Source: Bacillus sp. UNC41MFS5
GTDB taxonomy: Bacteria > Bacillota > Bacilli > Bacillales_B > DSM-18226
Assembly: GCF_000686805.1 (NCBI RefSeq)
Contig: NZ_KK366017.1
Coordinates: forward strand, 992,001 to 1,056,000
Direction of reading: 5' to 3'
Length of the DNA: 64,000 nucleotides
A program made the translations under genes and the position numbers. Under the pieces are notes generated by a model that saw nothing but the letters and a program-made list of their open reading frames with translations, did not search any database and was not told the origin of the DNA. This document shows, in pieces, positions 8,860 to 19,676 of the stretch. Position 1 is the first letter of the stretch. Each line of letters begins with the position of its first letter.

Positions 8860-9758
8860 TGGAAATTAAGTCCATGGCAGAACTGATTGAAGTTTGTGAA
8901 AGAGAACAAAAAACCATTGGTGAAATCATGTTGATGATGGAGGCGAAAAAGTCAGGAAAAGCTGAAGAGACCATAATCAGCATGATGGAAGAACGATTGA
9001 TCAAAATGAAGGAGGCCGTTGATAGCGGGATTAAAGACGGCTCAACAGCACCAAGTGGTATTTCCGGCGGTGATGCTGTGAAAATGTATAACTACATGAC
9101 TCAAGGTAAATCCTTGTCAGGAAATTACATTAGTAATGCCATGACGTTTTCATTAGCTACATCTGAAAGCAATGCACGTATGGGAATCATTGTAGCTACA
9201 CCAACTGCTGGAGCGGCTGGTATTTTACCTGGTGTATTGTTTTCTCTTTATAAAAATGACACCTATTCGTATAAAGATTTAGTCATGGGCTTATTTACTG
9301 CAAGTATGGTAGGTTATGTGATTGCTAACCGTTCATTTATTTCTGGAGCAGCAGGGGGCTGTCAAGCTGAGGTGGGATCCGCAACAGCAATGGCAGCGGG
9401 GACAATCGTAGAGTTAAAAGGCGGTACACCACAACAAGCCGTAAATGCCACCGCCATTGCGATGAAATCATTATTAGGCTTGGTGTGTGATCCGGTTGCA
9501 GGGCTTGTGGAAGTACCTTGCATAAAGCGAAATGTCATTGGTACATCGATTGCCTTTTCAGCAGCCGATTTATCGCTTGCTGGCGTGGAAAGCCGTATTC
9601 CATGTGACGAAGTCATAGAAGCGATGTATAAGGTTGGAAAGGAAATGCCACGGACTCTTCGGGAAACCGCACTTGGCGGTCTGGCGATGACCGAAACAGG
9701 TAAAAAGGTAAAAGAACAGTTATTTTGTAGGAAATCTAAATCGGAGGTAACACAATGA
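8859..9758 (+). CDS. sdaAA: L-serine dehydratase alpha subunit
   Basis: A 299-residue alpha subunit carrying the 4Fe-4S ligands, in the [16 protein letters not shown] stretch near residues 166-181 and the [12 protein letters not shown] stretch near 210-221. It overlaps sdaAB by one base and gcvT by four (ATGA). Together with GlyA it provides the exit from the glycine pathway to pyruvate. Confidence 0.95.
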   Translation: MEIKSMAELIEVCEREQKTIGEIMLMMEAKKSGKAEETIISMMEERLIKMKEAVDSGIKDGSTAPSGISGGDAVKMYNYMTQGKSLSGNYISNAMTFSLATSESNARMGIIVATPTAGAAGILPGVLFSLYKNDTYSYKDLVMGLFTASMVGYVIANRSFISGAAGGCQAEVGSATAMAAGTIVELKGGTPQQAVNATAIAMKSLLGLVCDPVAGLVEVPCIKRNVIGTSIAFSAADLSLAGVESRIPCDEVIEAMYKVGKEMPRTLRETALGGLAMTETGKKVKEQLFCRKSKSEVTQ

Positions 9759-10867
9759 GTACAGAAACAATCTTAAAGCGAACACCCTTATTTGAAACAT
9801 ATAAAAAATATGGGGCAAAGGTTATTGATTTTGGGGGCTGGGAACTACCAGTACAGTTTTCAAGTATTTTAGAAGAGCATGAGGCGGTACGTAACCGAGT
9901 AGGACTTTTTGATGTTTCTCATATGGGTGAAGTGCTGGTAGAAGGAAAAGATGCAGAAAGCTACATAAACTATCTGGTCACAAACGATGTTACAAAGCTC
10001 AGTACCAATCAGGCACAGTATACAGCAATGTGCTACCCGAATGGCGGAACGGTCGATGATTTATTAGTTTATAAATTAAAGAATGAAAAATATTTACTCG
10101 TCATCAACGCGGCCAACATTGATAAAGATTTTGAATGGATGAAGCAAAATGTAAAGGGGGAGGTAACACTTAAAAATATCTCCAATGAAACCGCTCAGCT
10201 AGCCATCCAAGGTCCAAAGGCTGAACGTATTTTGCAAAAGCTAACGGATACCAATCTATCGGAAATTGGCTCATTTAAATTTGAACAACATGTTAATGTT
10301 TCCGGGATAACAGATGTCATTGTATCACGTACAGGTTATACGGGAGAAAATGGTTTTGAGCTTTATTTAGAAGCTGACCAGGCGGAAGCGCTATGGGAAA
10401 AGTTGATAGAAGCAGGTAGTGAAGATGGCTTAAAGCCATGCGGACTGGGTGCACGTGACACCCTTCGTTTAGAGGCACGTCTTGCACTTTATGGTCAAGA
10501 ACTATTAAACGATATTAGTCCTCTAGAAGCAGGAATCGGCTTCGCGGTAAAAACCAATAAAGATAGTGATTTTATTGGAAAAGAGGCACTTTTAAGACAA
10601 AAAGAAGAAGGATTAAAACGCAAATTAGTAGGAATTGAAGTAACTGGCCGTGGGATTCCCCGTCATGGTTATAAAGTAATTTCAGAGAGTGGAGAGGAAA
10701 TTGGTGTAGTTACATCGGGAACACAATCACCCACTCTAAAGAAAAGCATTGGTCTTGCCCTTGTATCAACGGAGTATGCACAAGTTGACACACAACTAAA
10801 AGTAGAAATCCGTAATAAACAAATTGATGCAGTAGTAATTAAGACCCCGTTTTACAAAATGTGTTAA
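9755..10867 (+). CDS. gcvT: Glycine cleavage system T protein (aminomethyltransferase)
   Basis: A 370-residue T protein that moves the methylamine carbon from lipoyl-GcvH to THF, releasing ammonia and forming 5,10-methylene-THF. Family motifs include [11 protein letters not shown] near residues 25-35, [23 protein letters not shown] and [13 protein letters not shown]. Translation is coupled to sdaAA by an ATGA overlap. A gap of about 120 bp separates it from gcvH. Confidence 0.97.
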   Translation: MSTETILKRTPLFETYKKYGAKVIDFGGWELPVQFSSILEEHEAVRNRVGLFDVSHMGEVLVEGKDAESYINYLVTNDVTKLSTNQAQYTAMCYPNGGTVDDLLVYKLKNEKYLLVINAANIDKDFEWMKQNVKGEVTLKNISNETAQLAIQGPKAERILQKLTDTNLSEIGSFKFEQHVNVSGITDVIVSRTGYTGENGFELYLEADQAEALWEKLIEAGSEDGLKPCGLGARDTLRLEARLALYGQELLNDISPLEAGIGFAVKTNKDSDFIGKEALLRQKEEGLKRKLVGIEVTGRGIPRHGYKVISESGEEIGVVTSGTQSPTLKKSIGLALVSTEYAQVDTQLKVEIRNKQIDAVVIKTPFYKMC

Positions 10868-10988
10868 TAGAATCATAGAATTCTATTACCTTTTATTACA
10901 GTAGTCAGCTTGCCGCTCTACTTACACAAACTTACTTACATGACCTCAATGGTCAAATTCAAATTTACAAATGAAGGGAAGTAAAATT

Positions 10989-11381
10989 ATGACAAACGCA
11001 ACTGCAAACTTACTATATAGCAAGGAACACGAATGGGTATTACAACTAGATGGAAATCGGGTACGTATTGGAATTTCTCATTTTGCACAAAAACAATTAG
11101 GGGATATCGTGTTTGTTGAAACTCCGGAGGTAGATGATGAAGTAACAGTGGAAGAATCGATGGGCACAATTGAATCGGTTAAAGCCGTTTCTGAAATTTA
11201 CGCTCCTGTATCTGGAACGGTTGTTTGTGTAAACGAGGATTTAAACGATAATCCTCAGACAATCAACGAACAGCCATATGATGCAGGGTGGTTAGTAGAA
11301 GTGGAACTTTCCAATCCAGAGGAGTTAAACTCGCTTTTAAATGAAAATGAGTACCAGGCATATATTGAGGGAGGGGAATAA
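10989..11381 (+). CDS. gcvH: Glycine cleavage system H protein
   Basis: A 130-residue lipoyl carrier protein. The lipoylation site is the lysine in [14 protein letters not shown], and the start LYSKEHEWV is typical. I place the start at ATG 10989, with GAAGGGA about 9 nt upstream, rather than at the ATG at 10971 that lies within that site. It lies directly before gcvPA. It is the shuttle between P, T and L proteins and the target of LipA encoded downstream. Confidence 0.96.
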   Translation: MTNATANLLYSKEHEWVLQLDGNRVRIGISHFAQKQLGDIVFVETPEVDDEVTVEESMGTIESVKAVSEIYAPVSGTVVCVNEDLNDNPQTINEQPYDAGWLVEVELSNPEELNSLLNENEYQAYIEGGE

Positions 11382-11382
11382 G

Positions 11383-12735
11383 ATGACCAACACATTTAGG
11401 TACCTTCCTGATACGAAACAAGATCAAGAGGAGATGCTCACATTTTTAAACGTGTCTTCAATCGATGATTTATTTGAAGACATTCCCAAAGAAATCCGTT
11501 TAGAGGGTGAGTTGAACATTCCAGAAGCGGTTCCAGAGCCGCTTCTGTTGAAAAAAATGCAACAGCTTGCTTCGAAAAACAAAAATGCCAATAACTATCC
11601 AACATTTCTTGGTGCTGGTACATATGATCACTACATTCCAAGCGTGGTAAATCATATGATTTCACGTTCAGAATTTTACACAGCTTATACACCATACCAA
11701 CCAGAAATCAGCCAAGGTGAGCTGCAGGCCATTTTTGAATTCCAGACAATGGTTTGTGAGTTAACAGGAATGGATGTTGCCAACTCTTCCATGTACGATG
11801 GCTTTACATCACTTGCAGAAGCTGCCTCACTTGCTATTTCATCAACAAGGCGTTCAAAAGTGCTTGTATCAAAAGCGGTTCATCCTGAATCACGATCGAT
11901 ATTAAATACAGTAGCACGCGGCCAAGAATATGCAGTAGAAGAAGTCAATCTTGTTGATGATGTCACTGATTTAAGAGGACTAAAAGAACAATTGGATAAG
12001 AGCATTGCTGCCGTTATTGTTCAATACCCGAATTTCTTGGGATCGATTGAAGATTTGGTAGAAATTAAAAAAATTGCGGATGCACAAGGAGCGCTACTCA
12101 TTGTAAGTGCTAATCCTCTGGCACTTGCACTTCTGCAGTCACCAGGTAAGCTCGGGGCAGATATTGTGGTGGGTGATATGCAGCCATTAGGAATACCGAT
12201 GGCCTTTGGGGGTCCACACTGCGGTTATTTCGCTGTTCACAAAAAATTTATGCGTAAAGTCCCAGGGCGGATTGTAGGACAAACAACAGATGAGCAAGGA
12301 AAACGTGGATTTGTCTTAACGCTGCAAGCACGTGAACAACATATTCGCCGTGACAAAGCCTCTTCTAATATTTGTTCCAATCAGGCATTAAATGCTCTTG
12401 CTTCCGCTATTTGCATGACTGCACTAGGAAAGCAAGGAATTCGTCAAATGGCCCAGCTAAACATTGAGAAAGCTGACTATATGGCAAAGTGTCTGCAAAA
12501 GGCAGGCTTTATCATTATCAATCAATCACCATTTTTTAATGAATTTGTAGTGGAACTTCCTCGTCCGGTTAAAGAGGTCAACACCAAACTGCTTGAGGCG
12601 GGAATCATCGGAGGATTTGACTTGGAAAGTGATTACGGTTCTGACAATCAAATGCTTATTGCAGTGACAGAGCAGAGAACAAAAGAAGAGATTGACCAAT
12701 TTGTAACAGTATTGGAGGAAGTCGTAAATGATTGA
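11383..12735 (+). CDS. gcvPA: Glycine dehydrogenase (decarboxylating) subunit 1
   Basis: A 450-residue N-terminal-type subunit of the split P protein found in Firmicutes. Motifs include [38 protein letters not shown] and [10 protein letters not shown]. The ATG at 11383 follows GAGGGAGGGG one base after the gcvH stop. The frame could extend upstream to 11341, but that would overlap gcvH and has no site. It overlaps gcvPB by 8 bases. Confidence 0.96.
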   Translation: MTNTFRYLPDTKQDQEEMLTFLNVSSIDDLFEDIPKEIRLEGELNIPEAVPEPLLLKKMQQLASKNKNANNYPTFLGAGTYDHYIPSVVNHMISRSEFYTAYTPYQPEISQGELQAIFEFQTMVCELTGMDVANSSMYDGFTSLAEAASLAISSTRRSKVLVSKAVHPESRSILNTVARGQEYAVEEVNLVDDVTDLRGLKEQLDKSIAAVIVQYPNFLGSIEDLVEIKKIADAQGALLIVSANPLALALLQSPGKLGADIVVGDMQPLGIPMAFGGPHCGYFAVHKKFMRKVPGRIVGQTTDEQGKRGFVLTLQAREQHIRRDKASSNICSNQALNALASAICMTALGKQGIRQMAQLNIEKADYMAKCLQKAGFIIINQSPFFNEFVVELPRPVKEVNTKLLEAGIIGGFDLESDYGSDNQMLIAVTEQRTKEEIDQFVTVLEEVVND

Positions 12736-14212
12736 ATATAATGAGCTAATCTTTGAAATTAGTCGTCAAGGGCGTATGGGGGCAAGTCTGCCGGAAACTG
12801 ACGTGGAAAGCATTGATTTAAATACTAAATACCCGAAGCATTTGATTCGTGATGTACCAGCCGAGCTACCGGAAGTATCAGAACTTCAGCTTGTACGCCA
12901 TTACACAGCACTTTCCAATCGAAACCACGGAATTGATAATGGGTTCTACCCATTAGGTTCTTGTACTATGAAATACAACCCGAAAATTAACGAAGATGTT
13001 GCACGTTTTGACGGCTTTAGCCGCATTCATCCGTATCAGCCGGCTGAAACGGTTCAGGGTGCTTTGGAGCTTTTATATAATTTGCAGGAAGAGTTAGCTG
13101 AGATCACCGGCATGGATTCAGTCACGTTACAGCCTTCTGCAGGAGCTCAGGGAGAATGGACTGGCTTAATGATGGTAAAAGCCTATCTTGAACAAAAAGG
13201 AGAAAAAAGAACAAAGGTCCTTGTTCCGGACTCTGCGCATGGTACAAACCCTGCCAGTGCAACGGTTGCCGGGTTTAAAACAGTCACCATTCCTTCCAAT
13301 GAAAATGGTTTGGTCGACTTAGAAGAATTAAAAAAACATGTGGATCAGGATACAGCCGCGTTGATGCTGACAAATCCTAATACACTTGGATTGTTTGAAA
13401 AAGAAATTTTGGAAATTGCCAAAGTTGTTCATGAAGCAGGCGGCTTATTATACTACGATGGAGCCAATGCCAACGCCATTCTAGGAAAAACAACACCGGG
13501 TCATATGGGCTTTGATATTGTGCATTTAAATCTTCATAAGACGTTCACAACCCCTCATGGCGGCGGCGGCCCAGGAGCCGGTCCAGTCGGTGTGAAAAAG
13601 AAGCTTATTCCGTACTTACCTGTCCCACGTATTGAAAAAGACGGTGAGAAATATGTACTTAACTCGAATCATCCGCTATCAATTGGCCGTGTAAAAGGAT
13701 ATTATGGAAACTTTGGAATTTTGGTTCGTGCTTACACCTATATTCGTACGATGGGACCTGTAGGATTACGTCAAGTATCTGAGGGCGCAGTGCTTCATGC
13801 GAACTACCTCCGTAAAAAACTTGAACCGTATTTTGATGCACCGTATTCACAAGTTTGTAAACATGAATTTGTATTATCTGGTTCTAGACAGAAAAAGCTG
13901 GGTGTAAGAACACTTGATATGGCAAAACGGCTGCTTGATTTTGGCTATCATCCTCCGACCATCTACTTCCCGCTAAATGTTGAGGAGTGTTTGATGATTG
14001 AACCTACAGAAACTGAGTCAAAGGAAACAATGGATGCCTTTGCTGAGGTGATGATAAAAATTGCCAAAGAGGTAGAAGAAAACCCAGAGATTGTATTAGA
14101 AGCACCACACACGACAGTCATCGGACGGTTGGATGAAGTACAAGCGGCGAGACAACCTATCTTACGGTATATAATAGAAGAAACCGATCAGAAGGTACCA
14201 GTAAAATCTTAA
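12728..14212 (+). CDS. gcvPB: Glycine dehydrogenase (decarboxylating) subunit 2
   Basis: A 494-residue PLP-binding subunit of the split P protein. The PLP lysine lies in [18 protein letters not shown] near residues 261-278, and [13 protein letters not shown] near 77-89 is typical. It overlaps gcvPA, so the two subunits are made together. The complex decarboxylates glycine and loads the methylamine on GcvH. Confidence 0.97.
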   Translation: MIEYNELIFEISRQGRMGASLPETDVESIDLNTKYPKHLIRDVPAELPEVSELQLVRHYTALSNRNHGIDNGFYPLGSCTMKYNPKINEDVARFDGFSRIHPYQPAETVQGALELLYNLQEELAEITGMDSVTLQPSAGAQGEWTGLMMVKAYLEQKGEKRTKVLVPDSAHGTNPASATVAGFKTVTIPSNENGLVDLEELKKHVDQDTAALMLTNPNTLGLFEKEILEIAKVVHEAGGLLYYDGANANAILGKTTPGHMGFDIVHLNLHKTFTTPHGGGGPGAGPVGVKKKLIPYLPVPRIEKDGEKYVLNSNHPLSIGRVKGYYGNFGILVRAYTYIRTMGPVGLRQVSEGAVLHANYLRKKLEPYFDAPYSQVCKHEFVLSGSRQKKLGVRTLDMAKRLLDFGYHPPTIYFPLNVEECLMIEPTETESKETMDAFAEVMIKIAKEVEENPEIVLEAPHTTVIGRLDEVQAARQPILRYIIEETDQKVPVKS

Positions 14213-14222
14213 ACGAATAATC

Positions 14223-14291
14223 ATTAAACCACTAGGAATGAAGAAATGGAAAAAATTATCCTTCTTATGATCTCATTCTTGGTGGTTTAAT
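14223..14291. repeat. 19-bp inverted repeat between gcvPB and lipA
   Basis: ATTAAACCACTAGGAATGA (14223-14241) can pair with the segment at 14273-14291 over 19 positions, two of them G-U. The loop is 31 nt with GAAG/CTTC pairing possible inside. No U-tract follows. It may be a processing or attenuation element setting lipA expression relative to gcv, or a terminator remnant. Confidence 0.55.
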
Positions 14292-14332
14292 AGATACTAA
14301 AAATCTGATGTCTGTTCTTAGGAGTGATAGAC

Positions 14333-15211
14333 ATGTCAACAAATTATGCTCGAAAACCAGAATGGTTAAAAATAAAACTAAATACAAATGAACAATATAC
14401 TGGCCTAAAAAAAATGATGCGTGAAAAGAATCTTCATACTGTCTGTGAAGAAGCAAAATGTCCAAATATTCATGAATGCTGGGCTGAACGGAAAACAGCA
14501 ACCTTTATGATATTAGGAAGTATTTGTACGCGTGCCTGCCGGTTTTGTGCGGTTCAAACAGGCCTGCCGACAGAACTTGATTGGGAAGAACCAGAGCGTG
14601 TTGCAGATTCAGTGGAAAAAATGGGCCTAAAGCATGTCGTGATTACCGCTGTTGCTCGTGATGATTTAAAAGATGGCGGAGCAGGGGTATTTGCAGAAAC
14701 GATTAGAGCCGTTAGACGCCGAAATCCATTTTGCAGTATTGAAGTCCTTCCGTCTGACATGAAGGGTGAATATGACAACTTAAAAACATTAATGGATGCA
14801 AGGCCAGATATTTTAAATCACAATATTGAGACAGTCAAACGGTTATCACCAAGTATTCGGGCACGGGCAACCTATGAACGTTCCCTAGAGTTTTTGCGCC
14901 GGGCCAAAGAAATGAATGCCAGTATTCCAACAAAATCCAGTATTATGATTGGTCTTGGAGAATCAAAGGAAGAAATTATCGAAACGATGGACGATCTTCG
15001 TGCGAATCATGTGGATATTATGACAATTGGTCAATATTTGCAGCCAACCAAACATCATTTAAAAGTTCAAAAGTATTGGAGTCCACAAGAGTTTGAGGAA
15101 CTAAAAACAATCGCCATGTCAAAAGGATTTAGTCACTGTGAGGCAGGTCCACTTGTTCGCTCCTCTTATCATGCTGACGAACAGGTCAATGCGGCAAACG
15201 TAACTGTGTAA
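14333..15211 (+). CDS. lipA: Lipoyl synthase
   Basis: A 292-residue radical-SAM enzyme that inserts two sulfurs into octanoyl-carrier protein. The SAM cluster motif CTRACRFC (CX3CX2C) and the auxiliary cluster motif [12 protein letters not shown] (CX4CX5C) are both intact. ATG 14333 has GGAG 8 nt upstream. A lipA inside a glycine cleavage operon suggests a dedicated copy that supplies lipoyl-GcvH when glycine is abundant; a housekeeping lipA probably exists elsewhere. Confidence 0.95.
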   Translation: MSTNYARKPEWLKIKLNTNEQYTGLKKMMREKNLHTVCEEAKCPNIHECWAERKTATFMILGSICTRACRFCAVQTGLPTELDWEEPERVADSVEKMGLKHVVITAVARDDLKDGGAGVFAETIRAVRRRNPFCSIEVLPSDMKGEYDNLKTLMDARPDILNHNIETVKRLSPSIRARATYERSLEFLRRAKEMNASIPTKSSIMIGLGESKEEIIETMDDLRANHVDIMTIGQYLQPTKHHLKVQKYWSPQEFEELKTIAMSKGFSHCEAGPLVRSSYHADEQVNAANVTV

Positions 15212-15239
15212 TGAAATAGTCGTTAGGAGAAGAATGTTC

Positions 15240-15545
15240 ATGATGATAAAAATGACAGAAGCAGCCATCAACAAACTAAAAGAAATGTTGGCCAATGAAA
15301 ATCATCATCCTCGGATTGATGCCGAAGTTAGCGGGGGATGCGGAATATCTGTTAAGTTTTCGATTGTATTTGATGAACCTCGACGAAACGATTTATGTAT
15401 GGAAATAGAAGGGATTCAAATTCAAATAGACCGTTTTACAAAACGCTATTTAGATGACGAAACGCAAATTGACTATAGCGAAGAACAAGGTTTTGTAGTA
15501 GGGGAAAGCTTTGCCTCTAGTGCATGCGCCATTCAAATCGATTAA
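15240..15545 (+). CDS. HesB/IscA-like iron-sulfur protein, cysteine-poor
   Basis: A protein of about 101 residues of the HesB/IscA-like fold (MTEAAINKLKEM start, SGGCGIS centre, SSACAI end). Classical A-type scaffolds have a central Cys and a C-terminal CGCG pair. Here only one central Cys and one near the end remain, so it is probably a divergent member rather than a classic scaffold. Three ATGs (15234, 15240, 15243) lie behind TAGGAGA; 15240 has the best spacing. Its place between lipA and lpdA suggests a role in providing clusters to LipA, SdaA or both. Confidence 0.7.
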   Translation: MMIKMTEAAINKLKEMLANENHHPRIDAEVSGGCGISVKFSIVFDEPRRNDLCMEIEGIQIQIDRFTKRYLDDETQIDYSEEQGFVVGESFASSACAIQID

Positions 15546-15639
15546 TCGGAATACGGCTGCCTTGTAACCATAAAGGAAAGTTTCAGACGATTTATTACAA
15601 GTTTTCCGATAAATATAATGTTAAAGGGAGAAACCGAAC

Positions 15640-17040
15640 ATGACAAAAGAATATGATGTCGTAATTATCGGTGGTGGGACAGGTGGATACGTGGCTGCCA
15701 TTCGTGCTTCTCAATTAGGTTTAAGAGCGGCGGTTATTGAAAAAGGAAAAATCGGTGGAACCTGCCTTCACGCTGGTTGTATTCCGAGTAAGGCCCTATT
15801 AAGAAGTGCAGAAGTATTCGCTCAAACAAAGCATGCAGATAAGTATGGTGTAATTGCCCCTGTAGTTGGTCTTAATTTTTCAAAAGTACAGGCCCGGAAG
15901 GAAGAAATTACGGACCGCCTATATAAAGGTGTCCAACATTTAATGAAAAAGGGAAAGATAGATGTTTATGATGGAAAGGGAAGTATTACACAGACAAAAG
16001 ATGTGTTAGTCGAATTGAATAATGGTAATGGGGAAATCATTTTAAGCCCAAAAAATATTTTAATTGCCACAGGCTCCCGTCCAAGAACACTTCCTGGCCT
16101 AGAAGTGGATGAGAAGTATGTGATGACTTCGGATGAAGCGCTAAAAATGGAGAAGCTTCCGGGTTCTATCATTATCGTTGGCGGCGGAGTAATTGGAATC
16201 GAATGGGCATCGATGCTTTCGGACTTCGGTATCCAAGTTACCGTAATTGAATATGCCAATCGCATTTTACCAACTGAGGATGCAGATGTTTCAAAGGAAG
16301 TCCAGCGTTTAATGAAGAAAAAAGGAATAAAAATTGTTACAGGAGCAAAAGTGCTTCCAGAAACGCTGGAAAAAGGTGAGGGTCTTTCCATTAAGGCGGA
16401 GCATAAAGGCAAAGAAACACCATTTTCTGCAGACAAACTTCTGGTATCTGTAGGGCGATCTCCCAATACAGAAGGATTTGGAATTGAAAAAACGGCCGTT
16501 GAATTAAATCCGATTTTTATTAAAACAAATGAGTTCTACCAAACCAATGAACCGAACATTTATGCTATTGGTGATGTCATTGGCGGCTTGCAGCTTGCAC
16601 ATGCTGCTTCACACGAAGGAATCATTGCTATTGAACATATGGCAGGTAAATCTCCAAAACTACTTGATTCAAACCTTATTTCCAGATGTATATATTGTAG
16701 TCCAGAAGTAGCAAGTGTCGGACTTACAGAGGAAGCGGCAAAGGAAAAGGGATATCTAGTGAAAGTTGGTAAATTCTCATTCCGTGCGATTGGAAAGGCA
16801 TTGGTTTTTGGTGAATCAGACGGATTTGTCAAACTGGTTGTTGAAGAAGGTACGAATAAGCTTTTAGGAGCTCATATGGTAGGGCCCCATGTTACCGATA
16901 TGATTACGGAGGCTGGACTTGCTTGTGTATTGAATGCAACAGCAATGGATATTGCCCATACTATACACCCACATCCTACATTAGCTGAAGCAATTGGTGA
17001 AGCAGCCCTAGCCGTGTATGGACAGGAAATTCATGCCTAA
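15640..17040 (+). CDS. lpdA: Dihydrolipoyl dehydrogenase (glycine cleavage L protein)
   Basis: A 466-residue flavoprotein reoxidising dihydrolipoyl-GcvH with NAD. It has the FAD GGGTGGYVAAIRASQLG motif, the redox disulfide GGTCLHAGCIPSK, the NAD-binding VGGGVIGIEWAS motif and the C-terminal His-Glu site in HPHPTLAEAIGEA. The ATG follows AAAGGGAGAA. Position in this operon marks it as the L protein of the system. Confidence 0.96.
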   Translation: MTKEYDVVIIGGGTGGYVAAIRASQLGLRAAVIEKGKIGGTCLHAGCIPSKALLRSAEVFAQTKHADKYGVIAPVVGLNFSKVQARKEEITDRLYKGVQHLMKKGKIDVYDGKGSITQTKDVLVELNNGNGEIILSPKNILIATGSRPRTLPGLEVDEKYVMTSDEALKMEKLPGSIIIVGGGVIGIEWASMLSDFGIQVTVIEYANRILPTEDADVSKEVQRLMKKKGIKIVTGAKVLPETLEKGEGLSIKAEHKGKETPFSADKLLVSVGRSPNTEGFGIEKTAVELNPIFIKTNEFYQTNEPNIYAIGDVIGGLQLAHAASHEGIIAIEHMAGKSPKLLDSNLISRCIYCSPEVASVGLTEEAAKEKGYLVKVGKFSFRAIGKALVFGESDGFVKLVVEEGTNKLLGAHMVGPHVTDMITEAGLACVLNATAMDIAHTIHPHPTLAEAIGEAALAVYGQEIHA

Positions 17041-17106
17041 CCCATTAGGAAGGTATTAGCCTTTCTATTATACATAAATAATAACCTTAAGGATGGTGGA
17101 AGAGCG

Positions 17107-17976
17107 TTGATCACAAAATTGAAGCCTAACCGGGCAAAATTATTAATTTCATGTCCGGAAAAGCCGGGTATAATCTCGACTGTAACGAATTTTCTATTAG
17201 AACATAAAGCTAATATTGTCCATTTTGACCAGCATACAACAGATCCAAAAGCAGGTATGTTTTTTATGAGGATCGAGTTTGAGTTGGAAGAATTCGATTC
17301 TTCTATTAAAAAACTTGAACAAGATTTACATGTGATAGCTGGGGAGTATGCCTTGGATTGGAAGTTGAACAGTAATGAAAAAAGAAAGCGGATGGCCATC
17401 TTTGTTTCCAAAACTGATCATTGTCTAAACGAACTTCTATGGCGGTGGAAATCCAATGAAATTCCAGTAGATATCCCAATGGTAATTAGTAATCATAGTA
17501 TTTTAAAAGAAGTAGTTGAAAGTTATGGAATTCCTTTTTATCATATCCCAATGTCTCACGAAACGAAAGAAGATGCCGAACAGAAAGCATTAGAACTAAT
17601 GAAAGGGAAAGTGGACTTAATTGTCCTGGCCAGGTATATGCAAATTCTTTCCCCTAATTTTATTTCTAAGTATCCTAATCAAATCATAAACATCCATCAT
17701 TCATTCTTGCCGGCATTTGTTGGCGCAAATCCATATGTAAGAGCGTTTAACCGTGGTGTAAAGTTAATCGGTGCAACAGCACATTACGTTACGAATGATC
17801 TTGATGAAGGACCAATTATTGAACAGGATGTACAACGAATTAATCAACGCTATACAGCAGAGGATTTAAAGACCGCCGGACGTCATGTGGAAAGAAGGGT
17901 TCTTGCTGAAGCTGTTTCCTGGCATGTTGAGGATAAAGTACTTGTTCATGGAAATAAAACAATCGTATTTGCTTAA
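17107..17976 (+). CDS. purU: Formyltetrahydrofolate deformylase
   Basis: A 289-residue protein with an N-terminal ACT domain (about 10-80) and a C-terminal formyltransferase-like domain (about 90-285) with IINIHHSFLPAFVGANPY near 195-212. It starts at TTG behind GGTGGAAG. It hydrolyses 10-formyl-THF to formate and THF. In this operon it would return THF when glycine cleavage floods the C1 pool. Confidence 0.93.
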   Translation: MITKLKPNRAKLLISCPEKPGIISTVTNFLLEHKANIVHFDQHTTDPKAGMFFMRIEFELEEFDSSIKKLEQDLHVIAGEYALDWKLNSNEKRKRMAIFVSKTDHCLNELLWRWKSNEIPVDIPMVISNHSILKEVVESYGIPFYHIPMSHETKEDAEQKALELMKGKVDLIVLARYMQILSPNFISKYPNQIINIHHSFLPAFVGANPYVRAFNRGVKLIGATAHYVTNDLDEGPIIEQDVQRINQRYTAEDLKTAGRHVERRVLAEAVSWHVEDKVLVHGNKTIVFA

Positions 17977-17997
17977 GATTATAAGGAGAGGGAGCCA

Positions 17998-18213
17998 TTG
18001 CCAGGAAAAGATCTTGTAGGGGACTTGATTAATATCCTTTTAGCTATACTTTGGATATGGATTTTTCTTCAAAATAAACGAAAGCGTACGGTAAACCACG
18101 CACATGTTTTTCTGTTCGTACTTGCAGTGGGGATATTACTTAACTCATTTTATGAAGCAATCAATAGTTGGTGGGTTATTGGGACAGAGTTAAATGTAGA
18201 ATGGTTTAAATAG
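17998..18213 (+). CDS. Small membrane protein of unknown function
   Basis: A 71-residue protein starting at TTG behind AGGAGAGGGAG, 21 bp after purU. It has two hydrophobic segments (about residues 8-24 and 38-54) joined by a basic NKRKR loop. I do not recognise the family. It is the last gene of the glycine operon before a hairpin. Confidence 0.65.
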   Translation: MPGKDLVGDLINILLAILWIWIFLQNKRKRTVNHAHVFLFVLAVGILLNSFYEAINSWWVIGTELNVEWFK

Positions 18214-18249
18214 ATTTTTAGATAAGCTAAAATTAGAGGATTTAATGGT

Positions 18250-18292
18250 GAAAATCTCGCTTTCTATTATGGAAGGTGGGATTTTTATTTTT
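18250..18292 (+). terminator. Terminator of the glycine operon
   Basis: AAAATCTC and GGGATTTTTA form the outer part of a hairpin with CTTTC/GGAAG inside, followed by TTTATTTTTG. Confidence 0.65.
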
Positions 18293-18396
18293 GATAGAAT
18301 AGTGATGATGAAAGACAAAATTAAAAATTAAAGAGTAAAAAAGGCTAAACCTTATAGCACAATTGTTTAATTTGTTGTATTATCAACATCAAACAA

Positions 18397-18411
18397 ATAT
18401 GTAACGTAATC
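18397..18411. promoter_or_regulatory. Possible autoregulatory operator of the LacI gene
   Basis: ATATGTAACGTAATC, about 55 bp before the lacI-type start, shares ACGTAAYC with the two strong operators downstream (ATGAATACGTAACC), but with a one-base difference in half-site spacing. It is a weak candidate for autoregulation. Confidence 0.35.
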
Positions 18412-18464
18412 GAAAATAATTTTTAGATAAAATTGTAAAATGTGTCAAAAAAGGAGGTAACGCC

Positions 18465-19469
18465 TTGGTATCATCGAAAGACGTCGCAAAACACGCAGGC
18501 GTATCCCAAACGACGGTGTCACGTGTATTGAATACGCCAGAATTAGTTAAAAAACCTACACTTGATAAAGTAATGAAATCCATTAACGATTTAAACTATA
18601 TACCGAATGCACAAGCACGATCCCTTGTGCAAAATAAAACAAATACTATAGCCCTCTTATCGGGGCCATTACACAACCCATTTTTTGTCGATACCACATC
18701 CGCCATTATCACTTACGCTAATGAGATGGGGTACCGTGTAAACGTCCAGTTCGTAAACGATGAAAAATTGCCGGAAGCATATGCCGCTGCTTTTGAAAAT
18801 AAAGTGGATGGTATCATTCTATCGTGTATTTTAATTGATGATCCGATATTCGATAAGCTCAAACAAATGGATATTCCATTCATTACATACAATCGTAAGC
18901 ATAAAAAAAATGAAAACTTTGTTGAAATTGACAATTTTGAAGCTGGATATTTATCGGCAAAACATATGATTGAGCAAGGACATAAAACGATTGCATGGGT
19001 TGGCGGACCTATGACTGTCAGCACATTTAACAACCGTTATTCAGGATTCCTTCATGCAATTAACGATTATAAATTACCATTGTCCGAACAATATATCTTC
19101 AACACAGATACTTCTAAACAAGAAATATCAGATGCTTTTCAACGCTTAATGAAACTGGAGCATCGTCCGACCGCCATTTGTGCTGGTGCGGATTCTCTGG
19201 CATTAAATTTGATAGACGATGCCATCAGTGAGGATTTCAGTGTACCGGATGATTTAAGTATTATTGGGATTGATAACGTAGACATTAGTCAGCATGGTTT
19301 GATTCAATTGACGACAGTAGGTAGTATCTCACAGGAAAATCTAGGACTCTTAGCAATCACTGAATTGATTGAAATGATAGAAAATAAAAAAAATTATTGC
19401 ATTCAAATAACTGAACCTGTTAAAATATTTAACAGAAGAACAACTAGAAAAATAGAAAATAAACAATAA
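18465..19469 (+). CDS. LacI-family transcriptional repressor
   Basis: A 334-residue LacI/GalR regulator. The N-terminal helix-turn-helix (SSKDVAKHAGVSQTTVSRVL, residues 3-22) and hinge region are followed by a periplasmic-binding-protein-like sensor domain. It starts at TTG behind AAAGGAGG. The adjacent permease-ALDH-ADH operon with its paired operators is the evident target. Confidence 0.92.
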   Translation: MVSSKDVAKHAGVSQTTVSRVLNTPELVKKPTLDKVMKSINDLNYIPNAQARSLVQNKTNTIALLSGPLHNPFFVDTTSAIITYANEMGYRVNVQFVNDEKLPEAYAAAFENKVDGIILSCILIDDPIFDKLKQMDIPFITYNRKHKKNENFVEIDNFEAGYLSAKHMIEQGHKTIAWVGGPMTVSTFNNRYSGFLHAINDYKLPLSEQYIFNTDTSKQEISDAFQRLMKLEHRPTAICAGADSLALNLIDDAISEDFSVPDDLSIIGIDNVDISQHGLIQLTTVGSISQENLGLLAITELIEMIENKKNYCIQITEPVKIFNRRTTRKIENKQ

Positions 19470-19496
19470 TGTTGTTTATTTCTTATTTGCACAAAA

Positions 19497-19598
19497 ATGA
19501 ATACGTAACCATTTTTTTGATTCATTACTTTAACTTTTCCCTTGCAGGAAAGAAACATCAGGATTTTTTGCTTTACTCAAAAATGGTTACGTATTCAT
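19497..19598. promoter_or_regulatory. Paired inverted LacI operators before the permease operon
   Basis: ATGAATACGTAACCATTTTT at 19497-19516 recurs as its exact reverse complement at 19579-19598. Each copy is itself a LacI-type palindrome around TACGTA. Centres are about 82 bp apart, close to eight helical turns, which would suit DNA looping. The right copy overlaps a likely core promoter (TTTACT to TAAAAT). Confidence 0.75.
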
Positions 19599-19676
19599 AA
19601 AATGAATGTACAAAGGGGTAGTATATTCAGGGGAATTGTAAGGGTTTACAACCAAAAAAGGGGGAGAAATTATTTT

